Of a stretch of DNA of 21,672 nucleotides, positions 15,151 through 21,672 are shown piece after piece (the first letter of the stretch is position 1; every line of letters begins with the position of its first letter). A program made the translations under genes and the position numbers. The DNA comes from Candidatus Cloacimonadota bacterium (lineage in GTDB: Bacteria > Cloacimonadota > Cloacimonadia > Cloacimonadales > TCS61), in the NCBI GenBank assembly GCA_021108055.1, contig JAIORR010000048.1, forward strand, positions 1 through 21,672, in the 5' to 3' direction. Below the pieces are notes generated by a model, which was given only the letters and a program-made list of their open reading frames with translations, was not told the DNA's origin and searched no databases.

Positions 15151-16691
15151 ATATTTTTTCTTATTTCTTTACTATATTCTATTTTTAAGATCTGAGAGAA
15201 TAGTAAAAAGAACAAGATACTCACTAAACTCAAAGATAGTGTCTTTATCAGCATTTCTACATTGTTGGCAGGAATAAATATCTTATTTGCAAACATTAAT
15301 CCTGCAAATATCATCAGAGAAAGAAATGTTATTTTAGAAATTGCTCTCCAGATTTTGGGAAATTCGATCAGGGGAACTTTCTTTTTGAGCATTCGAGATA
15401 AAATGAAGAACTGTATCATTGCCGAGATCGAGGTAGCAAGCGCAAGTCCTGCATGCTGCATAAAGTGCATAAGAATTATATTCAGGACAATATTGATCAC
15501 AACTATAAAGGCAGATATTTTTACAGGAGTTTTTGTATCTTTATTTGCATAAAAGACTGGGATCACAAGACGATTAAGGCTATAGAAAATAATTCCGAGT
15601 GAATAGAACAGAAGTGCACTGTAAGTCATATTAACAGATGTTATATCAAATTTCCCACGCATAAAAAGGAGCGTAATAAAATCTTTTCCCAATCCGGCGA
15701 TTATTGCCGTTACCGGAAGCATTATACAACTCAACGAGATAATCGAGAATCGCAGACTGTCTTTCAATCCTTTCCAGTTTTCTTCTGCCACGAATCTGGA
15801 GAACAAGGGCAATACGGCGACTCCGGCAGCAACACCAAAAATTCCCATTGGAAGCTGCATTAACCTGTTTCCATAACCCAGTGCAGCAATACTTCCGGAA
15901 ACCAGTAAAGAAGCCAGTATCATATCTGCAACCAGATTTATCTGCCTAACTGCAATCCCGATAGCTCCCGGTATCAAACGCTTCCATACAGCCGAAAGAG
16001 CTTCTCCTTTTAAATTTAAATTAACCCTGAAAGAATATCCGATCTTCTGTAAAAGCGGGAAATTAATAATCGTCTGTAAAACTCCTCCTGTTATCACACC
16101 AAGAGACAAAACAAATATCTTTGATTCCATCGTGGAAGTTTTATTCAAAAGAACAAAGATCCCAAGACATCCTATCATTGAAATATTTAAAAAAGCAGAA
16201 GAAAGCCCCGGAATAAAGAAACGATCATGAGAATTTAATATCGATATAAGAGTGGATGACAACCCGATCAAAAAAAGATATGGAAATAATATTCTGGCTA
16301 ACCTGATAACCAACTGTCTTGTAACTTCATCAAAACCGGGAGCTAATATTGTTACGATTATCGGAGCAAGAACAATTCCCAGTAAACAGAGAATAGTAAG
16401 GAAAACCGTAAGTATCGAGAGAACGTTTAAAGCAAAATTTATTTGATCTTTCTTCCCCTTCTTCACTCCAATTTCGTTGTAGATCGGCACCATTGCTGCA
16501 GAAAGAGCACCTTCTCCAAAAAGTCTCCTGAGAAAATTTGGTATTTGATATGCCACCCTGAAGGCATCGGCAACATAAGAAGTTCCGAAATAATTAGTCA
16601 TCATGATGTCACGCAGAACTCCAAATATCCTGCTGATAAAAACTGCGATGGACATCGAACCGATATTTTTAACTAATTTTTTCTTTCTCAA
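15126..16691 (-). CDS. murJ: Lipid II flippase MurJ (MviN family)
   Basis: This 521-aa integral membrane protein of the MOP exporter superfamily flips lipid II across the inner membrane for peptidoglycan synthesis. The N-terminal signature is clear: SRIFGVLRDIMMTNYFGTS, then ADAFRVAYQIPNFLRRLFGEGALSAAMVPIY. It includes the Arg residues lining the transport cavity. Many hydrophobic segments follow, consistent with about 14 helices, and later GYGNRLMQLPMGIFGVAAGVAVLP matches the family. The start is a TTG with AAGG 7 nt upstream. It places the RD motif at the expected distance from the N-terminus, and the nearest ATG is 12 codons later. It heads a leftward unit with uvrC, which it overlaps by 25 bp. 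Confidence 0.95.
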   Translation of the reverse strand: MRKKKLVKNIGSMSIAVFISRIFGVLRDIMMTNYFGTSYVADAFRVAYQIPNFLRRLFGEGALSAAMVPIYNEIGVKKGKKDQINFALNVLSILTVFLTILCLLGIVLAPIIVTILAPGFDEVTRQLVIRLARILFPYLFLIGLSSTLISILNSHDRFFIPGLSSAFLNISMIGCLGIFVLLNKTSTMESKIFVLSLGVITGGVLQTIINFPLLQKIGYSFRVNLNLKGEALSAVWKRLIPGAIGIAVRQINLVADMILASLLVSGSIAALGYGNRLMQLPMGIFGVAAGVAVLPLFSRFVAEENWKGLKDSLRFSIISLSCIMLPVTAIIAGLGKDFITLLFMRGKFDITSVNMTYSALLFYSLGIIFYSLNRLVIPVFYANKDTKTPVKISAFIVVINIVLNIILMHFMQHAGLALATSISAMIQFFILSRMLKKKVPLIEFPKIWRAISKITFLSLMIFAGLMFANKIFIPANNVEMLIKTLSLSLVSILFFLLFSQILKIEYSKEIRKNICRKFQKK

Positions 16692-16744
16692 TTTCAGACC
16701 TTTTTTACTTTCTTCTGATTTCCAATTGAAATGATAAAAAAAAA

Positions 16745-16764
16745 ATTTACAATATATTGTAAAT
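16745..16764. promoter_or_regulatory. 20-bp perfect palindrome, candidate operator
   Basis: ATTTACAATATATTGTAAAT is perfectly self-complementary. It lies in the 151-bp divergent gap between murJ and the glycosyltransferase operon, 16 bp upstream of a consensus TTGACA. The size and position fit a dimeric repressor or activator site. An AT-rich background makes short palindromes common, but a 20-bp perfect one is still notable. The cognate regulator is not in the window. Confidence 0.5.
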
Positions 16765-16780
16765 ATAATTGTTATTTAGA

Positions 16781-16808
16781 TTGACAAAAAAAGGCATAAA
16801 TACTTAAT
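16781..16808 (+). promoter_or_regulatory. Candidate promoter of the glycosyltransferase operon
   Basis: TTGACA (16781-16786) is a perfect -35 hexamer. CTTAAT (16803-16808), four of six to the -10 consensus, follows at 16 nt. It lies about 35 nt upstream of the first gene's ATG and directly after the 20-bp palindrome. The -10 is weak, which would suit an activated promoter. Confidence 0.4.
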
Positions 16809-16842
16809 AAAATATGACTTATAAAAAAATGTAGGAATGAAT

Positions 16843-18015
16843 ATGAAATCAAAAAAGATTTCTTTTGGAGTTATCACACGTTGTTTAACAGAAATGTCAC
16901 CTATTCAGGATTTCCTGGAAAACGCACAAAAATTCGGGCATAAGGTTGATCGGCTTATTATTGCTTATAATGATTATATTGACCCGCAGATAATTAAACG
17001 GCTGGAGGAATATTGCGAAGTTACCACTGTTCATCGGGGTGATTCTCCATTTCTTCAAAACTCATTAGAAAAGATAGGACTTTCCGATAAGGAGATCGAT
17101 GCATTGATCGGGACCCCATTTCAGAAAGAATATGCCAAAGTAGCTTATGGAACATCAAGAAATTATGTTCTTCTCACAGCTATTTTTCTCGGTGTGGATT
17201 ACCTGTATTTCTTCGATACAGATATTTTCCCGAAAATACTGACAAGTTTTTCCGATGGTAGATCGGAATATGAAGATATAGATTTTGTTGGCTCTCATCT
17301 CAAACATCTTACAAAAAAGAATGTTGTGAATACTACCAGTGATTATACAGGATATTATATCATTCCAAAAATGAAATTTCCATACCTTCTCGAACTTTTG
17401 GAAGGTGTTCAGAAAGAAGATAGATTCTACTATATTTCTACGGTAGAAACACCGGTTGTAAGAAACAAACACAGTGAAAACATCTTCGACACACATAAGG
17501 CTCTCGGTGGTAATCTGGCAATCGACCTGACAAAATTGAACCTTCTTCCGCCTTTCTTTTCTACCACGCTGGTTCTGGATGACGAATGTTTTCTGGGAAG
17601 AGGAGAAGATACTCTTTTCGGACCTCTCATTCACAAATATCATGGTAAAAGTGTAGATATCGACCTTCTTATTTTCCATAATTGCTTTGGAGATTTCCCT
17701 AATAAACCTGCTATCACATTAAAGAAGAACGTGGATAGATTCTATTATGCGTGTATGGGATGGATCATCCGGAATCCTTTCTTCAACTGGCTTAAAAAAG
17801 AGTATTATGAAGAATCGGAGCAGATCAATACGGAAAAACGTTATCATTCATTGGTAAAAGGAAGCAAAGCTGCTGCTGAATATTTCAAAGACGATCGATT
17901 CCTGAAATTACCAAGAGCTTTCAAAATGGCATACGATAAATTACCGGAAGATATTGAGCTTTTCCATGATCTCTTGAATGCCTGGAATAAAATGAAATTA
18001 AATATAAAGAAATAA
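16843..18015 (+). CDS. GT-A-type glycosyltransferase, first gene of a three-gene operon
   Basis: This 390-aa protein looks like a nucleotide-sugar-dependent GT-A glycosyltransferase, though I cannot name the family. It starts with a Rossmann-like strand (KISFGVITRCL). The metal-binding DTD (125-127) sits in YLYFFDTDIFP. LGGNLAID (221-228) and LGRGEDTLFG (251-260) follow, and then a His-bearing strand, IFHNCFGDFP. The GG...RGEDT...H order also occurs in the next gene, so the two are distant paralogues. I prefer the ATG at 16843, which has AGGA 6 nt upstream. An in-frame ATG at 16837 abuts that site directly. There are no membrane segments. It is 12 bp from the next gene and probably acts in the same surface-glycan or glycolipid pathway, with an unknown sugar and acceptor. 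Confidence 0.7.
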   Translation: MKSKKISFGVITRCLTEMSPIQDFLENAQKFGHKVDRLIIAYNDYIDPQIIKRLEEYCEVTTVHRGDSPFLQNSLEKIGLSDKEIDALIGTPFQKEYAKVAYGTSRNYVLLTAIFLGVDYLYFFDTDIFPKILTSFSDGRSEYEDIDFVGSHLKHLTKKNVVNTTSDYTGYYIIPKMKFPYLLELLEGVQKEDRFYYISTVETPVVRNKHSENIFDTHKALGGNLAIDLTKLNLLPPFFSTTLVLDDECFLGRGEDTLFGPLIHKYHGKSVDIDLLIFHNCFGDFPNKPAITLKKNVDRFYYACMGWIIRNPFFNWLKKEYYEESEQINTEKRYHSLVKGSKAAAEYFKDDRFLKLPRAFKMAYDKLPEDIELFHDLLNAWNKMKLNIKK

Positions 18016-18027
18016 AGGAGCAAAATT

Positions 18028-19770
18028 ATGAGAACTTATATGGTTATCCCAACTTACTGGTCTGGTCCAAATGGAGAATGGGAAGAAGGAGATGCAGTCT
18101 ATGATCATGCAACTCCGTTGAATGAGGATGGTACTCTTCTACGGACATTAAAATCGATAGATATCCTGGATGATAAGCATTTTACACTGATATTATTAGC
18201 TGCAGCAACAAATGATAAGTATGTGAAACCCATGGAAGAAAAACTTGCAAAAATGCTTCAATCTATAAACATCCCTGTAGATACGCTTGTATTTACGAAC
18301 ACACATCTGAATAAACTAAAAAAGATAATGTATAAGGATTTAAAACTCCCGAATATGTTAGACCTGAAAGGTTATTCAAACATCCGAAATCTCTGCATCT
18401 TCCTGCCATATATCCTTGACGGAGAAGTAGCCATCCTGATCGATGATGATGAAGTATTTGAAGATCCAAAATTCGTTACAAAAGCAAAAGAATTCATTGG
18501 CAGAAGATTTTACGGAAACACGATCGATGGCGTAGCCGGATATTATCTGAACGAAGATAATGAATATTACGATAAAGTAAACATCCAGCCATGGATGACA
18601 TATTGGGACAGATTCGGTGGAAAGCGGGAAGCATTTGATATGATCATCGGAAGTGAACCCAGATTGAAAAAGACGCCATTCGCTTTTGGTGGTGCAATGG
18701 TAATTCACAGGAATTTGATGAGGATCGTTCCCTTTGATCCCAAAACTACGAGAGGAGAAGATACGGATTATGTAATTAATTCCAGAATGTTCGGCTTTAA
18801 TTTCTTTCTGGATAATAAATTAGCTATAAAACATCTGCCACCGCCAAAAAATCATCCGGTATGGAAAAGATTCAGAGAAGATATCTACAGATTCCTTTAT
18901 GATAAATCGAAATTTGACAACCAGAAATTTCACTTGAACCTGCACAAGATTTTACCGGAAGATTTCGATCCCTATCCCGGTGAATTCATGAAACCCGATC
19001 TGGGTGATAAAATTTTCAAAACTAATATAATTCTGGCTCTTAACTACCTGGCGGATAATGATGTGGAATCCTGTAAAGAAACAATTAAAAATATCTATCT
19101 GGCAAAATATGAAGCGATACCGCATTATGATACATTTGAAACATATCTGGAATTTCAAAAGAATTGGAGGAAATTGCTGGAACACACAAAAGATTTTGGT
19201 AACGAATTAAAGGATATTGTGTTGGAAAGCCGGATCGTGACATTTGATAAATATTTGTTGGAAAAGAAAAAAATCCTGAATGAATCCGGAATTTCCGATG
19301 CAATCGATTTTGAAAATATAGACATCTTTAAAGATTTTACAAAAAAGGAACTGCGACGAATATTCTTCATTTCAAATATACTGGAATTTAAAAGGAACGA
19401 TTATATCTTTAAAGCAGGAAAACATTGCAGCGGTATCTTTGTAGTTCTTAAAGGAAACCTTAATATACTGAAAAAACATAAGGTGTCCGGAGATATGATG
19501 ATAGTTTCCGAACTTGGGGCAGGAGACCATTTCAATGAATCTTCGATCTTTACTGATACTCCCCACACAGTATCGATAATGGCTTCTTCCGAAGTTCATC
19601 TTATGAAAATTGAGAAAGATAAATTATTGGAAGTGATCAAAGAAAATAGTGAACTTTCTTCAAAAATTCTGTGGACTGTTTCTAAAAAATTGAGTGAGAA
19701 CCTCGAAGATACAACACAGAAATATTCCAAAACAAAAGAACAAGATTCTGATGTATCTGAGATAGTTTAG
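18028..19770 (+). CDS. GT-A-type glycosyltransferase fused to a C-terminal cyclic-nucleotide-binding-like domain
   Basis: This 580-aa protein has two parts. Residues 1 to about 290 form a GT-A-like glycosyltransferase: MVIPTYW, metal-binding DDDE (139-142) in VAILIDDDEVF, FAFGGAMVIHRN (218-229), TRGEDTDYVI (241-250) and the later AIKHLPPP. A helical linker (about 300-425) follows. Residues 433-555 resemble a cNMP-binding domain: FKDFTKKELRRIF, IFKAGKHCSGIFVVLKGNLNI, GAGDHFNESSIFTDTPHTVSIMA, then a C-terminal helix. In the phosphate-binding cassette the Glu is kept (E504), but the Arg that holds the cyclic phosphate in CAP-type proteins is replaced (T-P-H-T, H513). Canonical cAMP or cGMP binding is therefore doubtful. 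AGGAG lies 7 nt before the ATG. The fusion suggests ligand-controlled glycosyl transfer, or a scaffold. Confidence 0.75.
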   Translation: MRTYMVIPTYWSGPNGEWEEGDAVYDHATPLNEDGTLLRTLKSIDILDDKHFTLILLAAATNDKYVKPMEEKLAKMLQSINIPVDTLVFTNTHLNKLKKIMYKDLKLPNMLDLKGYSNIRNLCIFLPYILDGEVAILIDDDEVFEDPKFVTKAKEFIGRRFYGNTIDGVAGYYLNEDNEYYDKVNIQPWMTYWDRFGGKREAFDMIIGSEPRLKKTPFAFGGAMVIHRNLMRIVPFDPKTTRGEDTDYVINSRMFGFNFFLDNKLAIKHLPPPKNHPVWKRFREDIYRFLYDKSKFDNQKFHLNLHKILPEDFDPYPGEFMKPDLGDKIFKTNIILALNYLADNDVESCKETIKNIYLAKYEAIPHYDTFETYLEFQKNWRKLLEHTKDFGNELKDIVLESRIVTFDKYLLEKKKILNESGISDAIDFENIDIFKDFTKKELRRIFFISNILEFKRNDYIFKAGKHCSGIFVVLKGNLNILKKHKVSGDMMIVSELGAGDHFNESSIFTDTPHTVSIMASSEVHLMKIEKDKLLEVIKENSELSSKILWTVSKKLSENLEDTTQKYSKTKEQDSDVSEIV

Positions 19771-19782
19771 GTGAGGTGAAAT

Positions 19783-20973
19783 ATGAAAGTATTATTAATA
19801 AATCATTTTCCGCTGCAGGGTTCAGGAAGTGGCATCTATACGATGAACATCGCCCAGGAATTAGTTAAGGAAGGTCATGAAGTATTTGTTATAGATATTG
19901 ATAATCAATACGATACATCTGATTATCCATTCCGGAGAAGAACGATAATCTGTGACAAGACAAAGAATGCAAACCCGGATATGGAATTCAACTTCCCGTG
20001 CTTCACAACCCATCCCAGAAGCACATTGACCTATTATGATATTTCCGATGAAGATCTAAAAAAATACGTAGAAAAATTTATAGAGATCACTAAAGAAGTA
20101 GTAGCAGATTTTAAACCGGATGTTATCCACGCTCAGCATTTATGGATAACTCCTTATGCTGCATTAAAAAGTGGTATTCCCTACGTTATCACCGTTCACG
20201 GTACCGACCTGATGGGCTTTAAAAAAGATGAACGTTATCATAAATATGCATTGGAAGGGGCAAATAATGCAAGAAAGATAATTACCATCTCGCGGCAGGT
20301 TCATAATGACACTCTTGACCATTATAAACTGCCGGAAGAAAAATTGGTTTTGAATCCAAATGGATTTGACGATGGAATTTTTAGAATCAAAAATGTGAAT
20401 AAAGAAGAGCTTTTTAAGAAATTCGGGTTGGATATAGTTCCTGAAAAATTAGTCAGTTTTGTAGGAAAATTCACCGATTTCAAAGGAATCGATATTTTGA
20501 TCAAGGCTGCCCGAAAAATAACTGATGAAATTCCGGAAGTTGTATTTGCGCTCGCGGGAGACGGACAATTAATGCCGGATATGAAGAAATTGAAGGCAGA
20601 ATTAAAACTGGATAATGTTCATTTCCTGGGTCATCAAACCCAGATCGATGTCGCTTCTCTTTATAATGCTGCGGATGTATCAGTTGTGCCTTCCCGCATC
20701 GAACCTTTCGGCTTAGTTGCGATTGAAGCTTTAGCCTGCGGAACTCCGGTTGTTGCTACCCGTGCCGGTGGTCTTCCCGATTTCGTTAATGATGAAATAG
20801 GACAATTAGTAGAAATGGAAAACCCGGAAGCTCTGGCAGATGCCATCATCGAAGAAATAAAAAATAGTACAAAACAAACGAAAGGTAATTATGCTGCTAA
20901 ATATGCGTTAGATAATTATTCCTGGAATAAAACGCTGCAGAGAGTGATAGAGATTTATAAGGGAGCTTTGTAA
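19783..20973 (+). CDS. GT4-family glycosyltransferase (GT-B fold)
   Basis: This 396-aa retaining-type glycosyltransferase has the two Rossmann domains of the GT4 family. The N-terminal domain shows the glycine-rich acceptor loop GSGSGIYT (13-20), DVIHAQHLW (113-121) and VITVHGTDL (135-143). The C-terminal donor domain shows VSFVGKFTDFKGID (224-237), FALAGDGQ, then EPFGLVAIE, where E307 and E315 form the E-x7-E signature, and GTPVVATRAGGLPDFV. It transfers a sugar from a nucleotide donor to an envelope or solute acceptor, and the sugar cannot be told. GAGGTG lies 4 nt before the ATG, and the gap to the preceding gene is 12 bp. It is the third and last gene of the operon. Confidence 0.9.
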   Translation: MKVLLINHFPLQGSGSGIYTMNIAQELVKEGHEVFVIDIDNQYDTSDYPFRRRTIICDKTKNANPDMEFNFPCFTTHPRSTLTYYDISDEDLKKYVEKFIEITKEVVADFKPDVIHAQHLWITPYAALKSGIPYVITVHGTDLMGFKKDERYHKYALEGANNARKIITISRQVHNDTLDHYKLPEEKLVLNPNGFDDGIFRIKNVNKEELFKKFGLDIVPEKLVSFVGKFTDFKGIDILIKAARKITDEIPEVVFALAGDGQLMPDMKKLKAELKLDNVHFLGHQTQIDVASLYNAADVSVVPSRIEPFGLVAIEALACGTPVVATRAGGLPDFVNDEIGQLVEMENPEALADAIIEEIKNSTKQTKGNYAAKYALDNYSWNKTLQRVIEIYKGAL

Positions 20974-20975
20974 AT

Positions 20976-21087
20976 TTGACTTAAGTCTGGAAAGTCTTAT
21001 TTTAAGTTAAAAAAGTAACCCATTGTCATTCCCACGGAAGTGGGAATCTATGAATATTAAAAATTTGGATTATTCAACTTAAGTCAA
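20976..21087. repeat. 112-bp element bounded by 11-bp inverted repeats with an internal hairpin
   Basis: TTGACTTAAGT (20976-20986) and ACTTAAGTCAA (21077-21087) are perfect inverted repeats. Between them lies a REP-like hairpin: ATTCCCAC-GGAA-GTGGGAAT (21028-21047), preceded by TGTC and followed by CTATG. The GACTTAAGTC core is itself palindromic. A third, imperfect copy (GACTTAACTC) lies at 21102-21111. It may be a small non-autonomous repeat or a set of regulator sites. It starts just after the GT4 stop codon. Confidence 0.45.
21028..21047. repeat. REP-like palindrome (GTCATTCCCAC...GTGGGAAT)
   Basis: This is an 8-bp perfect stem with a GGAA tetraloop. The pattern TGTCATTCCC-hairpin-GGGAATC is the form of extragenic palindromes scattered in many bacterial genomes. 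There is no U-tract after it, so it is not an obvious terminator. It could still end or stabilise the glycosyltransferase operon transcript. Confidence 0.5.
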
Positions 21088-21121
21088 GATCGACGATAGC
21101 TGACTTAACTCAAATCGATAT

Positions 21122-21152
21122 GGAAAGACGTTCCGAACGAAATAGTCTTTTC
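21122..21152 (+). other. Stem-loop upstream of ssrA
   Basis: GGAAAGAC (21122-21129) pairs with GTCTTTTC (21145-21152) through one G-U pair, with a 15-nt loop. It lies between the repeat element and the tmRNA promoter. It could be a weak terminator that isolates ssrA from the upstream operon. The short T-run in its right arm is the only support. Confidence 0.3.
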
Positions 21153-21175
21153 ATTTGACATCAGCATCTTTCAGA

Positions 21176-21204
21176 TTAACTTGTCCTTGGTAGTTCATTA
21201 TAGC
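21176..21204 (+). promoter_or_regulatory. Candidate ssrA promoter
   Basis: TTAACT (21176-21181) and TATAGC (21199-21204) are spaced by 17 nt and each match consensus at four positions. They lie 9 nt upstream of the first base of mature tmRNA. A TTGACA at 21155-21160 lacks a -10 at proper spacing. Confidence 0.35.
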
Positions 21205-21213
21205 TTCATATAT

Positions 21214-21567
21214 GGGGGTGTCCTGGTTTCGACAGGGATAAAGGGGATTGCTGATGCATGCCGAGGAGATCACCTTCTCGTTAATCACGGTGGTAATCAA
21301 ATATAAAAGCAAACGATAACTTTGCATTAGCTGCCTAAGCGCAGCTACGGTCCTGTATAGCTTTGCTGTTAGGCTTGCAGATAACCGTCATAAATAATGG
21401 CTATAGACGGCAAACGCCTGTAATGTCGTCCGAACTTTTTCAGGCTGGCTCGATTGCGTGGTTTGACTGCTTTCCTGTATGAGAGTGAGACTAAAAAACA
21501 GCTAAGCATGTAGATTCGGCTTTTGACTTATCTTTGGACGCGGGTTCGATTCCCGCCACCTCCACCA
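21214..21567 (+). ncRNA. ssrA: Transfer-messenger RNA (tmRNA)
   Basis: This is a complete one-piece tmRNA of 354 nt that rescues ribosomes stalled on broken mRNAs. The 5' end GGGGGUG pairs with CACCUCC (21557-21563) to form the acceptor stem with one G-U pair. A discriminator A and an encoded CCA (21565-21567) follow. The 5' end has the typical UGUCCUGGUUUCGACAGGG tract, and the T arm carries GGUUCGAUUCCC. The tag reading frame starts at the resume codon GCA at 21309 and ends at TAA (21336-21338). The pseudoknot region follows. Its partner SmpB is not in the window. Confidence 0.97.
21309..21338 (+). CDS. tmRNA proteolysis tag reading frame (ANDNFALAA)
   Basis: Inside tmRNA, GCA AAC GAT AAC TTT GCA TTA GCT GCC TAA encodes ANDNFALAA. 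It ends in the LAA degron recognised by ClpXP and related proteases, and resembles the E. coli tag ANDENYALAA. It has no start codon because translation resumes here after trans-translation. Confidence 0.93.
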   Translation, partial: ANDNFALAA

Positions 21568-21672
21568 GTCTTCGTTTTGAACAAAGTGAAAAATAGAAGA
21601 CTGTCCCGGCAAAGTATCTTCAGCTACGAAGCCGGACTAATCACCAAAGTAGTCGTTCAAAACTACGCCCGG
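21568..21672. other. Structured non-coding edge downstream of ssrA
   Basis: No gene is visible. CAGTCTTC (21566-21573, overlapping the tmRNA CCA end) pairs with GAAGACTG (21596-21603). CCGGC (21605-21609) pairs with GCCGG (21631-21635). GTTTTGAAC (21574-21582) is the exact inverse of GTTCAAAAC (21655-21663). No U-tract follows any of them, so the tmRNA terminator is not evident. The window ends here. Confidence 0.4.

Noticed and set aside
17155..17679. 174-codon open frame on the minus strand inside the first glycosyltransferase gene
   Set aside because: It is a shadow of a well-supported gene. Its product is Phe/Ile/Cys-rich without motifs and has no ribosome-binding site.
18028..19770. The CNB-like domain as part of a cyclic-oligonucleotide defence system (CBASS-like)
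   Set aside because: No nucleotidyltransferase or cyclase, no ubiquitin-like ancillary genes and no effector toxin are nearby. The neighbours are glycosyltransferases.
21155..21160. TTGACA as the -35 of ssrA
   Set aside because: No -10-like hexamer lies 15-19 nt downstream. The TTAACT/TATAGC pair fits the mature 5' end better.

Overview
This window is an AT-rich bacterial chromosome segment from a diderm (Gram-negative-type) organism. It carries lipoprotein signal peptides, an OmpA/Pal-like peptidoglycan-binding lipoprotein, a LruC-domain lipoprotein, MurJ, HtpG, UvrC and a complete tmRNA. The LruC lipoprotein, the AT-rich composition and the overall gene flavour resemble FCB-group or candidate-phylum bacteria such as Cloacimonadota. 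That placement is an impression from the sequence only and is of low confidence. No phage, insertion sequence, CRISPR array, restriction or toxin-antitoxin genes were seen.

Layout, left to right. (1) 1-2956, + strand: the tail of a cut gene, an 18-bp perfect palindrome, a LruC/DUF4114 surface lipoprotein, then a translationally coupled YkuE-type metallophosphoesterase whose frame is broken exactly at its first metal-binding motif. (2) 3042-5409, - strand: two tandem, equal-length (388 aa) CDP-glycerol glycerophosphotransferase-like paralogues. (3) 5758-8997, + strand: a PEGA plus OmpA lipoprotein, a polytopic membrane protein of unknown function, an alkaline-phosphatase-superfamily hydrolase overlapping it by ATGA, and the DNA repair protein Ogt. 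(4) 8971-16691, - strand, in transcription order: murJ, uvrC (overlapping by 25 bp), a TPR-rich HisKA_2-type sensor kinase, and htpG preceded by a CIRCE-like (HrcA) operator. A hairpin plus U-tract terminator for htpG lies inside the 3' end of ogt. (5) 16843-20973, + strand: three tightly packed glycosyltransferases. The first two are GT-A-type relatives sharing an RGEDT motif, and the second carries a C-terminal cyclic-nucleotide-binding-like domain. The third is a GT4 enzyme. A 20-bp perfect palindrome and a TTGACA promoter element precede them. (6) 20974-21672: an intergenic stretch with repeated GACTTAAGTC-like palindromes and a REP-like hairpin, then ssrA (tmRNA, tag ANDNFALAA), then a structured non-coding edge.

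The main theme is envelope biogenesis: glycosyl or glycerophosphoryl transferases, a lipid II flippase, a phosphoester hydrolase and surface lipoproteins, interleaved with housekeeping repair, chaperone and ribosome-rescue genes. The most unusual item is the glycosyltransferase fused to a CNB-like sensor domain in the 16843-20973 operon. Its phosphate-binding cassette keeps the Glu but lacks the Arg, so it may be controlled by something other than a canonical cyclic nucleotide. The best-supported regulatory finding is the CIRCE element at htpG.
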